Made by a program: the position numbers and the translations under genes
Notes under the pieces: model-generated
Told to the model about the DNA's origin: nothing
What the model saw: the letters and a program-made list of their open reading frames with translations, nothing else
Databases searched by the model: none
Part shown: positions 19,519 to 30,295 of the stretch, piece after piece
Layout: the number at the start of each line of letters is the position of its first letter
Position numbering within the stretch: position 1 is the stretch's first letter
From: Chitinophaga sp. E66
GTDB taxonomy: Bacteria; Bacteroidota; Bacteroidia; Chitinophagales; Chitinophagaceae
Reading direction: 5' to 3'
NCBI GenBank assembly: GCA_019285755.1
Contig: CP079103.1
Span: forward strand, 6,047,001-6,111,000
DNA length: 64,000 nt

Positions 19519-19692
19519 AAAATTGAATGCTTTAGTCACGATTGCGACTTACATCTGAATAGCTTGCCATTAAAGGATGGAAGTTTCAATCTAACAGAAG
19601 CGAAAAAGACATTCTCGAATTCAACTTTTTGGGGTTAACAAACAATGGATGAAAGGCCGGCTCTTGATTCTTCTCGGGCTGGCTCTTTTTTT
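19519..19692 (+). ncRNA. Structured small RNA candidate, possibly 6S-like
   Basis: Between gldE and tatC there is no ORF but a complete non-coding unit: promoter, structured body, terminator. The 5' end AAAATTGAAT (19519) pairs with ATTCAACTTTT (19619) around one bulged C. Inside, AGTC...GACT and CCAT-TAAAGG-ATGG hairpins can form. A strong terminator follows at 19655-19692. A long closing stem on a transcript of about 174 nt is reminiscent of 6S RNA (Bacteroidota have a divergent 6S-Flavo class), but I cannot confirm the family. A leader RNA for tatC is the alternative, less likely because the terminator lies before it. Confidence 0.5.
19655..19692 (+). terminator. Terminator of the ncRNA candidate
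   Basis: Stem GCCGGCTC / GGGCTGGC (two wobble pairs) with a 12-nt loop and a run of seven T. Confidence 0.75.
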
Positions 19693-19809
19693 GCCCTATA
19701 TCAATCTCCACTTACTTTCTCGTATTTTTCTTATTACCTTAGCCACCATTTTTTTACATTCAACTCTACGGGGTGCATGTTATATTTGTGCTCCTGATTT
19801 TTGATACGC

Positions 19810-20654
19810 ATGCTAAAGAAGATATTCTCGAATAATGAGGACAAGGCGGAAATGTCGTTTTTCGACCACTGGAAGAGCTGCGCTGGCACCTGGTGCGCTC
19901 CGCCGCCGCTATTGTGATCGTGAGCATCCTGGGTTTCGTGTTTACCGACTGGATCCTCACCAAAGTAATATTCGGCCCTACACAAGCCGACTTCCCTACT
20001 TACCGATGGATCTGCTCCGCCAGCCATGCGCTGGGCCTCGGTGATAAAATGTGTATCACGCCGCCACCCATCACATTCCAGAATACCAAGATGGCCGGTC
20101 AGATCATGCTGCAATTCAAGCTGGCAATGATCATCGGTGTTATCGGCGCGTTCCCGTATGTATGCTGGGAACTGTGGCGCTTTATCCGCCCGGCGTTGAA
20201 AGACAATGAAGCGCAGGGTTCCAGAGGCGTTATCTTCTGGATCAGCCTGCAGTTCCTCATGGGCATCGCATTCAGCTATTTCCTCATCGCTCCCTTCATG
20301 ATCAACTTCCTCGCCAGCTACACGGTGTCTGAAGTGATCACGAACGACTTCTTCATCGACGATTATTTCGGTTTGATGTCGCAGATCATCCTGGGCATGG
20401 GCGCACTCTTCGAAATGCCGATCCTCGTGTACTTCCTCACCAAGCTCGGTGTGCTTACCCCGACTTTCATGCGGAACTACCGTCGCCACGCGATCGTTAT
20501 TATCCTCGTACTGGCGGCCATCATCACTCCGCCCGATGTACTGGATCAATTGCTCGTTTTCGTACCTTTATACCTGCTGTATGAAGTGAGCATCCTGATC
20601 TCGGCCAGAACGTACGCGAAGCGCCAGAAGGCAGAAATTGAGGAATGGTCGTAA
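19810..20654 (+). CDS. tatC: Sec-independent protein translocase TatC
   Basis: Six-helix receptor of the twin-arginine translocation system, which exports folded proteins. MSFFDHLEELRWHLVRS (the family N-terminus), PYVCWELWRFIRPAL, and FEMPILVYFLTKLG are hallmarks. One C is missing at about 19873, otherwise the frame is clean. Length is about 281 residues. No tatA/B is adjacent. A likely substrate, the RR-leader Gfo/Idh oxidoreductase at 59946, is encoded in the same window. Confidence 0.95.
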
Positions 20655-20703
20655 CAGCAGCGGCAGACATCAACACCACAACAACCAAATAAACCTATAG
20701 GGT

Positions 20704-21163
20704 ATGGAACAGACGACATTTGATCTTGCCTTGCCGATAGCGATCGGATCGGACCACGCAGGGTTCGGGTACAAGGAAGAAGTGATCTCCTATCTCGAAG
20801 GAAAAGGAGTGCAGGTAAAAGACTTCGGTACTTATTCTGCCGACTCCGTGGATTACCCTGATTTCGCGCACCCGGTAGCCATTGCCGTTGAAGCCGGAAA
20901 CGCATGCGTTCGGTATCCTTATCTGCGGCAGCGCCAATGGCGTAGCCATCACGGCGAACAAACACCAGGGCATCCGTGCTGCCATTTGCTGGGGCGATGA
21001 ACTGGCCCGCCTGGCCAGGAGCCACAACAACGCCAACGTGCTCTGCATCCCCGCGCGTTTTGTAAGCGTGCCTACCGCCACCGAAATGGTGGACGTATTC
21101 ATCGCTACGCCATTTGAAGGCGGGCGTCACGAAAACCGTGTTAAGAAGATCGCCTGCATGTAG
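20704..21163 (+). CDS. rpiB: Ribose-5-phosphate isomerase B
   Basis: Interconverts ribose-5-P and ribulose-5-P (pentose phosphate pathway). IAIGSDHAGFGYKE near the N-terminus, the catalytic-Cys region ILICGSANGVAITANKHQGIRAA, and ARSHNNANVLCIPARF are family motifs. One base is missing at about 20903 (AVEAGNAAFGILICG restored). Length is about 153 residues. It starts 49 bp after tatC and probably shares its transcript; a terminator follows. Confidence 0.93.
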
Positions 21164-21190
21164 TGCAGACCGGTTTCATGATATTCCTGA

Positions 21191-21218
21191 AGAGGCTGTG
21201 CAAACAGCCTCTTTTTAT
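21191..21218 (+). terminator. Terminator after rpiB
   Basis: Perfect 9-bp stem AGAGGCTGT / ACAGCCTCT, loop GCAA, then TTTTT. Confidence 0.85.
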
Positions 21219-21277
21219 TTGAATGGTAGCGGCCAGAACAGCCGTATATCTTAATTTTAGCACATAAAAACCTGCCA

Positions 21278-22785
21278 ATGAAGCAACAATCCATCCTGGC
21301 CTGCCTCCTCGCGATAGGCACCGTGGCCTGCGCACAGAAGGCTTCAACGCCACTGAAGCGCTCCTCCGCCACGACCTACGCGGAAACGATTACGGCCGCA
21401 AAGCTGAAGAAGCACCTGTTTATCGTAGCGGCCGATGATATGGAAGGCCGTGAAACCGGAAAGCCCGGCCAATACAAAGCCGCCAAATTTATCATAGAGC
21501 AGTTCAAAGCAGCAGGCCTCCAGCCAGGCGCCGGCAATGGCGAATGGGAGCAACCCTTTTCGCTGATGCAGGACACGCTGGTACAAAGCTCCATCCAGGC
21601 CGGAGGAAAACCTTCACATTCGGGCAGGAATTCTATGCTTCCGTAAAAGATGCCGTGAACCAGCAACTGGGCGCCACTAACGCCGTCTTTGCAGGGTTTG
21701 GCATTACCTCCGAAACCAATGATCCTACAAAGGCATCGACAACTCCGAAAAGATAATCGTCATTGCCGAGGAAGACGGAAAGAAAGCCGCCATCACGGAT
21801 CGCTTGCGCGCCGCAGGGAACCACGGGGCCGTTGCGGTATTCGTGGTGAGCGAACGTTACAACCTGGGTGGCCGCGGCGGAAACCGTATGCGCCGCACAG
21901 GTCTCTACTGGCCCATGATGAAAACCATGGAATACATCCTAACAGTTATTTCGTTTCCCCGGAAGTTGCCAGCGCCATCTTCGGTAAACAGTGGCCGGAA
22001 CTGCTGGCCGCCGCCAAGACGGGAAGCGCCGCTCCTATTACCGGAAAAGTCAGCGGACTGGAATTCAATAAAGGCACAGAAGAAATCAAATCCAGCAACG
22101 TACTCGGCATTCTTCCCGGTACCGATCTGAAAGACGAATATGTTTTCGTAACCGCGCACTACGATCACGTTGGCATCATCAATGGCCAGATCCACCCCGG
22201 CGCGGATGACGATGGTTCCGGCACGGTATCCGTGATCGCCATGGCAGATGCCTTCATGAAAGCGAAGAAGGCGGGCAAAGGCCCCGCAGGAGCATCGTGT
22301 TCATGACCGTATCAGGAGAGGAAAAAGGGCTTCTCGGTTCGCAGTTCTATACGGAACATCCCATCTATCCCCTCGCTCAAACCGTTACGGACCTCAATAT
22401 CGACATGATCGGCCGTATCGATGACGACCATAAATCTGACACGAATTACGTATACATCATCGGCGACGACAAGCTCAGCTCCGATCTTCGCCCCATCAGC
22501 GAAGCCGCCAATGCGCACACTGGTCTGAAGCTCGATTACAAATACAACGATCCGAACGATCCTAACCGCTTTTACTATCGCTCCGACCACTACATGTTCG
22601 CCCAGCATAAGATTCCCATCATCTTCTACTTTAACGGCGTACATGAAGATTATCACCGCCCGGGCGACAGACCCGAGAAAATCCATTACAACCTGCTAGC
22701 CAGGCGTGCCAAACTGGTGTTCTACACTGCATGGGACGTTGCTAACCGGCAAGAAAGGCTGAAGGTGGACAGGAATGAGAAATAA
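21278..22785 (+). CDS. M28 family zinc aminopeptidase, exported
   Basis: Secreted metallopeptidase of about 500 residues. It has a signal peptide (MKQQSILACLLAIGTVACAQ), a PA-like inserted domain (about residues 120-230) and an M28 core. The two-zinc ligands are visible: His in TAHYDHVG, Asp in GADDDGSG, Glu-Glu in SGEEKGLLGS, Asp in NIDMIGR and a final His in NGVHEDYH. At least four indels (about 21605, 21725, 21940, 22285) break the raw frames. It likely degrades peptides in the periplasm or outside the cell. Confidence 0.9.
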
Positions 22786-22798
22786 TTTTTAAGAATGA

Positions 22799-22829
22799 AC
22801 GGTCCCGGTAACCCCGGGACCGTTTTTTT
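22799..22829 (+). terminator. Terminator after the M28 peptidase
   Basis: Perfect 10-bp stem ACGGTCCCGG / CCGGGACCGT with a T run. Confidence 0.88.
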
Positions 22830-22915
22830 ATGCCCTGAAGTGCCCCAAGTTTATCCACTTATTTCGTGATCCGGCCGTCAAATCGTACTTTTACCACCTG
22901 CAAATTTTTTTAGTG

Positions 22916-25248
22916 ATGAGTGCAAACTATTTAGACGGCCTGAACGACCGGCAAAGAGAAGCGGTGATTACCTTACAGGGTCCTGTAATGATCATCGCCG
23001 GCGCCGGATCGGGCAAAACCAAGGTACTGACGACGAGGATCGCCCACCTGATGCGTAATGGGGTGGACGCCTTCAACATACTTTCCTGACGTTTACCAAC
23101 AAGGCGGCGAAGGAAATGAAAGAGCGTGTGGAGAAGATCCTGGGCAGCAACGAGGCCCGAAATCTCTACATTGGCACCTTCCACTCCGTGTTTGCCCGCC
23201 TGCTACGTGCAGATGCGCCTAAAATGGGATATCCCAGCGATTTCACCATCTATGACGCGGACGACGCCAAAAGCGTGGTGAAAACCATCATCAACGAGCT
23301 TAACCTCGACGATAAACACTACAAACCCAATCTCGTATACAACCGCATTTCCGCGGCCAAGAACAGCCTCATAGGGCCGGAAGCTTACCAGGTGGACTAT
23401 TACCTCCAGCAGGAAGACCAGCGCGCCAGCCGTCCGCTCACCGGCAAGATCTACGATATGTACGTGAAGCGTTGTTTTAAGAACGGCGCCATGGACTTCG
23501 ATGACCTGCTGTTCAAGATGTACCAGCTGCTGAAGGGCTTCCCCGACGTGCTCGCGAAGTACCAGCACAAATTCAAGTACATCATGATCGATGAGTATCA
23601 GGATACAAACCCCGCGCAGTACGAGATCGTGAAACTGCTTGGAGCTGTCCATGAGAATATTTGCGTGGTGGGAGATGACGCACAGTCGATCTACTCCTTC
23701 CGCGGCGCTACCATCCAGAATATCCTCCAGTTTGAGAAGGATTATGACGATGTGAAAGTGGTGAAACTGGAGCAGAACTACCGTTCCACTAAATCCATCC
23801 TCAACGTCGCCAACGAAGTGATCGCGAAGAACAAGGGACAAATTCAGAAGAACCTCTGGACAGACAATACAGAGGGCGACAAGATCAAACTGGTACGCAC
23901 CAATACCGATAACGAGGAAGGCAAGATGGTGGCAGACACCATTTCCGAGCTGAAGCTGCGTAATCACTACAGCAACCGCGATTTCTGCATTCTCTATCGC
24001 ACCAACGCGCAAAGCCGTTCTTTCGAGGAAAGCCTGCGCCGCCAGGCGATCCCCTATAAGATCTTTGGTGGTCTTTCCTTTTACCAGCGTAAAGAGATCA
24101 AGGACTTTATCGCGTACCTCAGGATCATTGCCAACTCCCGTGATGAAGAAGCCTTGAAACGTATCATCAACTATCCGGTGCGCGGAATAGGCAAAACGAC
24201 AATAGAGAAAGTGGCGATTTTCGCGAATGATCAGAACATCACTTTCTGGGAAGTGCTGGAGCGGGCCAATGAGTTCGGTTTCAAAGGCGGTACCTGGAAG
24301 CCATTCAGAACTTTGTGATCATGATCCAGAGCTTCCGCGTGATGCTCGACAAGAATAATGCTTACGAAGTGGCCGTACAGGTAGGTAAAAGCACCGGACT
24401 TGTAAAGGAACTCTTCAATGACAAGACCACGGAAGGCCTTGCCCGCTACGAGAACGTGCAGGAACTGTTGAACTCCATCAAGGAATTCACGGAAACGCCG
24501 ACCGAAGATGGCGAACTGCTCGATGATAAATCCTCGGTATTTACCTCCAGCAGATCACCCTGCTGACCGATGCTGATAATACGAACGACGAGAACAGCGA
24601 CGTAGTAAAGCTCATGACCATTCACGCCTCCAAAGGGCTGGAGTTCCCGGTGGTGTTTAATGTGGGGCTGGAAGAGGGATTGTTCCCCAGCGGACTGTCC
24701 ATCAACTCCCGCGAGGAGCTGGAAGAAGAGCGCCGGTTGTTCTACGTTGCGGTAACCCGCGCCAAAAGCCGATTGGTGATCACTTACGCCAACAGCCGTT
24801 ACCGTTTTGGCCAATTGCAGCAAAACGAGCCGAGCCGCTTCCTGGAAGAGATTCCCGAGAAATACCTGGACCGCAGCTATGCCGGCGGTATCCGTAATAG
24901 CGGCACCATGACCGGTGGCGGTGGCGCTTCCTGGGGCTCGATGTTCGATAAGCGTAAAGCGCCAGGTGCTCCCGCCGGTAATTCGCGACCTGTTCAACAG
25001 GGCCCCAGCCACGGGTGATTTCCTCACCCACGGCGGCCAATCATACCCCTTCCGCCAACTTCACGGCAGACGATCCGGCGAATATGGAAGTGGGCATGGA
25101 TGTAGAGCACCAGAAGTTCGGGTTCGGCAAGATCACTGGCCTGGAAGGTGCGCCAAATAACCGTATTGCCACGGTAATGTTCCCCAAGGCAGGCGGCGAA
25201 AAGAAGATCATGTTGAATTACGCCAAACTGATGATTATCCGGCAGTAA
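22916..25248 (+). CDS. pcrA: UvrD/PcrA-type DNA helicase
   Basis: Superfamily 1 3'-5' helicase of DNA repair. All motifs are seen: Q motif LNDRQREAV, Walker A GAGSGKT (residues about 27-33), [16 protein letters not shown] (Walker B), [18 protein letters not shown], and [10 protein letters not shown] plus YVAVTRAK near the C-terminus. The tail (about 25050-25248) is the PcrA-type domain [11 protein letters not shown], which contacts RNA polymerase in some species. Four indels (about 23085, 24297, 24533, 25005). Length is about 777 residues. The choice between PcrA and UvrD names is conventional. Confidence 0.95.
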
Positions 25249-25271
25249 TGCGACCATACATTATTTCACCC

Positions 25272-25298
25272 GGCCGGCCGACATACGGCCGGCCTTTT
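25272..25298 (+). terminator. Terminator after pcrA
   Basis: Perfect 9-bp stem GGCCGGCCG / CGGCCGGCC, loop ACATA, tail TTTTAT. Confidence 0.8.
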
Positions 25299-25308
25299 AT
25301 TGACGAAT

Positions 25309-25776
25309 ATGAGCAGCAGCGATATGGAAAAGCTGCGCCACTATTGCGCTTACCAGGAGCGGTGCCACTCCGAAGTAAAGGAAAAGTGCCGGGAACTGGG
25401 CCTTTATGGCGACGCTGCCGATGAAGCCATCGCACAGTTGGTGCAGGATAACTTTCTCAATGAGGAACGCTACGCCCGCGCCTATGCTGGCGGCAAATTC
25501 CGCATGCGGCAATGGGGGCGCAAGAAGATCAGCCTCATGCTGAAACAGAAGCAGGTATCTGATTATTGCATCCGGCGGGGATTGTCGGAGATCGACGGCG
25601 ACGATTATGACCGGGTGCTAAAGAACCTGGCCGGCCGCAAATATGCATCACTGAAGGGAGAACAGCCGATGAAGAGAACCTGGAAGACCTTGCAATACCT
25701 CCTCCAAAGGGGTTTCGAATCGGACCTCGCCCGCGATGCGATTGAAGAAATTTCAAAAAAGCAGAATAAGGCTTAA
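25309..25776 (+). CDS. recX: Regulatory protein RecX
   Basis: Modulator of RecA filaments. Intact 155-residue protein made of three-helix repeats; the typical RecX phrases are YCAYQERCHSEVKEK, FLNEERYARAYAGGKFRMRQWGRKKI and LLQRGFESDLARDAI. ATG 25309 is preferred over TTG 25300, which lies in the pcrA terminator tail. recA is not in the window. Confidence 0.92.
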   Translation: MSSSDMEKLRHYCAYQERCHSEVKEKCRELGLYGDAADEAIAQLVQDNFLNEERYARAYAGGKFRMRQWGRKKISLMLKQKQVSDYCIRRGLSEIDGDDYDRVLKNLAGRKYASLKGEQPMKRTWKTLQYLLQRGFESDLARDAIEEISKKQNKA

Positions 25777-25807
25777 TGATTTCAAAACTTTCTAAGTTAT
25801 TGGTGCG

Positions 25808-25815
25808 TAAATTTG
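25808..25815 (+). promoter_or_regulatory. -7 box for the omega-amidase gene
   Basis: TAAATTTG is an exact TAnnTTTG match 29 nt before the ATG at 25844; the -33 region has only a partial match (CTTTC). Confidence 0.45.
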
Positions 25816-25843
25816 AGGTCGTATTCCTGGAATCCATAATTGT

Positions 25844-26634
25844 ATGTCAGATTTAACCGTTTCGCTCATTCAGGCGAATTTGCATTGGGAAGATATTCCG
25901 GCCAACCTGGCCATGTTCGATCAGAAAATCGATGCCATTAAGGAAAGAACCGAAGTGATCGTTCTGCCCGAGATGTTTTCCACCGGCTTCAGCATGCAGC
26001 CCGAAAAGCTGGCGCAGACGATGGACGGATCTGCCGTACAATGGATGAAACAGAAAGCGAAACAAAAAAATGCCATCATTACCGGCAGCCTTATCATCGA
26101 AGAGAACGGCCAGTATTATAACCGCCTCCTCTGGATGCTGCCCAACGGACAGTTCGGCCAGTACAATAAGCGCCACCGTTTCGGGTTTGCCGGAGAAGAT
26201 AATCACTACGAAGCGGGCGACAAGCGCCTCATCGCGTCCGTAAAAGGCTGGAAAATATGCCTGACCGTTTGCTACGACCTCCGCTTCCCGTATGGAGCCG
26301 CAATACCATCAAAGACGACGGTCAACCCGAATATGATGTCCTCATTAACGTCGCCAACTGGCCAGAGCGCCGCAACGTTCCCTGGAAAGCCCTGCTCCAG
26401 GCGCGCGCCATCGAAAACCAATGCTACATGATCGGGGTAAACCGTGTAGGCAATGATGGCAACGACATCTACCACAGCGGCGATACAAGCCTCATAGACC
26501 CTGTGGGTGAAATCATCTACCAAAAAGCGCATGACGAAGACGTGTTTACCTACACGCTTTCCCGCCAACACCTGGATGAACTCCGCGCTAAGTTCCCTTT
26601 CATGAAGGACGCCGACCGATTCATGATCCTCTAA
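25844..26634 (+). CDS. Nitrilase-superfamily omega-amidase (YafV-like)
   Basis: Carbon-nitrogen hydrolase that removes ammonia from 2-oxoglutaramate or 2-oxosuccinamate after glutamine or methionine-salvage transamination. The Glu-Lys-Cys triad is visible: VIVLPEMFSTGF, YNKRHRFGFAGE and LTVCYDLRFPVW. The block VWSRN ... YDVLINVANWPERR is characteristic of the YafV group. Length is about 263 residues. One indel at about 26291. Predicted cytoplasmic. Confidence 0.9.
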
Positions 26635-26668
26635 GAAATAGTGGGGATTTGGCTAACTTCGCCCCACT

Positions 26669-28352
26669 ATGATCCACTTCTTTACCAGGAACCAGTACAA
26701 AAATACGGTACTGGCCATATGGGCCCTACTTGCTGTTGTCCAGGCTTGTTTCACCGAACTGATGGACGACGAGGCGTATTATTGGGTCTATTCCAATCAT
26801 CTCGACTGGGGTATTTCGACCATCCGCCCATGATTGCACTCCTGATCAAGGCCGGGTATGCTTTATTTCATAATGAGCTGGGTGTTCGGCTGGGAATGGT
26901 GGTATTGAACATAGGTACGCTTGTGCTTACTGATAAACTGATATCAGAGAAGAACAATACCGTTTTCTACCTGATACTTGCCGGTATGGGCGCCATGCAG
27001 CTGGGCGGGATACTTGCCGTTCCCGATATTCCCCTCATCTTTTTCGCCGCTTTATACTTTTACATCTACCGGCAGTTCCTCACCGCACAGAACTGGAAGA
27101 ACACGCTGCTCCTTGGGATCAGCATGGCGCTGATGTTCTATAGTAAGTACCATGGCGTGCTGTTGGTCTTCTTCACGGTATTGTCGAATCTCCATTTACT
27201 GAAGCTGCCCCGTTTCTGGGCAGCGGTGATCATTACATCAGCCTTATTCTTCCCGCACCTTTACTGGCAATACACCCACGATTTCCCGTCACTCCAATAC
27301 CATCTTGTTGAGCGTAATGCGAAAGCATATCATATCAGCTTTACATTGGATTACCTTGCCGGGCAGCTCTTGCTGTTTGGTCCGCTGGTGGGGTGGTTGC
27401 TATTGTATTACGCTTTCCGGGTGCCGGTGAAGGACAGTTTTGAGCGGTCACTGAAGTTTTCTTTGGCGGGGTACTCGTATTTTTCCTGTTGAGTACGTTC
27501 AAGGGGCGTGTGGAGGCTAACTGGACGGTGATGGTCTTTGCGCCGTTGGTGATACTCGCGCATCAGGGGATCGTCCGGCAAGGGTATTCCGTGAAAGTAT
27601 TGAAGGCCCTCTGGATTCCTTCGCTGGTGTTGGTGGCGGTGGTTCGGGTGTATATGATGTGGGACTTCCTGCCAGGGGTACGCATCCGCCCGGAGATCCA
27701 CCACAACGAGGAATGGACGGCTGAAGTGAAAAAACAGGCAGCCGGCCGGCCGGTGGTCTTCCTTAACAGTTACCAGCAGCCTTCGAAATACATGTTCTAC
27801 CAGGGAGCATCAGCTTATAGCCTGAATACCATCCAAAGCCGGCGCAGTCAGTACAATTTCTGGCCGATGGAAGAAAAACTGTGGGGAAAAGAGATATGGC
27901 TGGCGTCTTCCGACAAGAACTATTTCCCGGACGCGGAGGGTAAAAAGACGGCACAGGGCACTTTTTACGGGCGCCCCGTGAAGGACTTCTATTCCTATAG
28001 CCTCCTGCAGCTCATTCCGGCACAAAGCGAATTCGAAAGGAAGCAGGAGCCGGGGGCCAGATAGAATCATATAGGTTTGCCGTGAAGAACTACTATGGAA
28101 CACAAATACCGGTTAAGGGGAAGGTCCGCTATTGCGTTTTGCCATTCTCGACCTTGAAGACCGGAATCGACAGGCTTCCATTCTTGAAACGGAACTGCAC
28201 TTATCTGATGTCGTTGGGAAAGATTCCGTAGATGTCAAAATTCCCGTTTTCAAGATGCCGGGAAAATATAAGATTAAGTTAGGGTTCGATGCCGTGGAGG
28301 GCTGGACCCCACGCACAACAGCCCCTTTTTTAAGGTGGTCGATAGTAGATAA
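26669..28352 (+). CDS. Membrane glycosyltransferase, GT39/ArnT-like family
   Basis: Integral-membrane, polyprenyl-phosphate-sugar dependent transferase. The N-terminal loop MDDEAYYWVYS and DWGYFDHPPM holds the acidic catalytic motif; many hydrophobic helices follow to about residue 340. A soluble C-terminal domain (about 345-560) ends in a beta-rich segment (RFAILDLEDRNRQA, KMPGKYKIKLGFDAV). Indels at about 26812, 27470, 28037, 28130 and 28331; the restored stop at 28352 sits 9 bp before a terminator. The start is ATG 26669 (MIHFFTRNQ). The acceptor is unknown. Confidence 0.85.
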
Positions 28353-28360
28353 ACAGACTA

Positions 28361-28397
28361 AAAAGCCCGGTTCGATCATCGAACCGGGCTTTTTTTC
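28361..28397. terminator. Bidirectional terminator between GT39 and thiL
   Basis: Near-perfect stem AAAAGCCCGGTTCGAT / ATCGAACCGGGCTTTT with A and T tracts on both sides, between convergent genes. Confidence 0.9.
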
Positions 28398-28414
28398 TTT
28401 ATGGCGATTTTACA

Positions 28415-29438
28415 CTATTTGAATGCGTTCCATCCCTGAGCGGTGATTTGATGCCTGTTTCCACCGCGGGTAATGATGTGGAGCCTTCTTCAGGGCCGGT
28501 GATGTACCCGATCACGGCAATTTCTTCATTTAGTACGATTTTATCATAATCTTCCTGCTTCATAGTGAAAAGCAGCTCATAATCTTCCCCACCACTAAGG
28601 GCGCAGGCGGTAGGGTCGAGGCCGAATTGCATGGCCATCTGGCGAGCTTCGTCGTGAACGGGTATCTTGTCTTCATACAACACGCAGCCGACTTCGCTTT
28701 GCTTGCAAATGTGCAGGATTTCGGAGCTTAGTCCATCAGAAACATCCATCATGGACGTGGGGACGATCTCTTTTCTGCCAGGAAGGCGATAATATCCTTC
28801 CGGGCTTCCGGTTTTAGCTGCCGGCCGATGATATATGTTTGATTTTCAAGGTCTGGCTGGATCTTGGGGTTCTCCAGGAAGATCTTTTTCTCTTTCCAGC
28901 AAGGTGAGGCCGAGGTATGCGGCCCCAGGTCTCCGGACACGCAGAGGAGATCGCCTTTCTGTGCGGTGGAACGCTTCACGAACTGGCCCGTGGTTACCTC
29001 ACCGAGCGCAGTTACGCTGATAATGAACCCTTTCTGGGAAGAAGTGGTGTCGCCGCCAATGAGATCGACATTATAACGTTCGCAGGCTGCATAGACGCCT
29101 TCATAGAATTCGTCGAGCGCTTCCAGGGAAAAGCGGTTGGAAAACGCAATGCTCACCGTGATCTGGGTAGGCACGGCGTTCATGGCGTAGATGTCGGACA
29201 GGTTGACAACCACTGACTTATATCCCAGGTGTTTGAGAGGGGTATACATCAGATCGAAGTGGATGCCCTCCACAAGCATATCTGTGGAAACGACGGTTTG
29301 CTTGCCAAAGTGATCGATCACCGCGGCATCATCGCCCACGCCCAGGACGGTTCCTGCGTTCTGGATTTCGAAATTGCGGGTGAGGCGGTCTATCAGGCCA
29401 AACTCTCCGAGGTCGTTTATTTCAGTTCTTTCTTCCAT
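28415..29438 (-). CDS. thiL: Thiamine-monophosphate kinase
   Basis: Last step of thiamine diphosphate synthesis: ThMP + ATP to ThDP. GVGDDAAVI, the metal-binding TDMLVEGIHFDL, IGGDTTSS, MMDVSDGLSSEI and SGGEDYELLF are family motifs. Three indels at about 28925, 28768 and 28462; the restored C-terminus reads NRHQITAQGWNAFK. Length is about 343 residues. It follows suhB by 2 bp in one operon. Confidence 0.94.
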
Positions 29439-29440
29439 GA

Positions 29441-30210
29441 CTATTGAATATTATTGATCGCTTCCAGCATGCCATCATGAATATGGCCGTTTGTAGCGAG
29501 GATGTGCGGTTGGTAAGGGAATATGCATTTCCTTTGAAATCGGTCACTTTTCCGCCTGCTTCCTGGACGATGAGGTACCCGGCAGCGGAATCCCATGCAT
29601 TAAGGTGATGCTCCCAGAAGCCGTCGAACCGGCCGCAGGCAACCCAACAAAGGTCGATTGCGGCGGAGCCGAGCCGGCGGACCGGCAAGCCCTGCTGAAC
29701 GAAAGACTGGAGGGTAGCCAGGGATTATGGTTGGAGTTTTCGAATTTATAGGGAAACCAGTAACCAGGCAGGCATTAGCAAGGTGGGGTTTGGAGGACAC
29801 GGATATCTTCCGGTCATTAAGTGTGGCCCCAAAACCTTTCTGGGCGAAGAAAAACTCGTTCATGATCGGGTTATATACGGCGCCGAGGATCATTTCGCCG
29901 TCTTGCTCCACGCCGATGCTTACACAGCAAAGGGGATGCCATGGGCGAAGTTTACGGTTCCGTCGATCGGGTCGATGATCCATTTGATGTTGGACTGGGT
30001 TTCGAGGGAGCCGGCTTCTTCGCTGAGGATGAAATGGTCGGGATAGTCGGCGCGGATAACGTCGATAATGGCGGCTTCCGCTTTCTTATCGGCTTCGGTC
30101 ACCAGGTCGTTGACCGTGCTTTTGTGGGAAATCGTGAAAGTACCGTTAAAATATTCCTGCAAAACTTTTGCCCCGGCTTCTGTAGCTTTGATTAACGTAG
30201 TTTTCAACAT
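29441..30210 (-). CDS. suhB: Inositol monophosphatase family protein
   Basis: Mg-dependent sugar/inositol phosphatase. Motif 1 FILSEEAG, motif 2 WIIDPIDGTVNFAHGIP and motif 3 WDSAAGYLIVQEAGG carry the metal ligands. Length is about 257 residues. Three or four indels (about 29930, 29735, 29700, 29515); the restored end matches GMLEAINNIQ at 29441. The substrate (inositol-1-P, histidinol-P or 3',5'-PAP) cannot be told from motifs alone. First gene of the suhB-thiL operon. Confidence 0.9.
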
Positions 30211-30261
30211 GGCGCAAATGTACGAAGCTTAGCCAACTTCCCCGAATTACAACGAATTAAC

Positions 30262-30269
30262 TATTTTTG
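30262..30269 (+). promoter_or_regulatory. -7 box for the GH3-family gene
   Basis: TATTTTTG, exact TAnnTTTG, 27 nt before the ATG at 30296; no clear -33 box. Confidence 0.45.
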
Positions 30270-30295
30270 CTTTTTAAACAAAGAATCCGCAATTA

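Noticed and set aside
19734-20549. Minus-strand ORF rich in Asp, Glu and His opposite tatC
   Set aside because: Typical antisense reading of a membrane protein; no independent signal.
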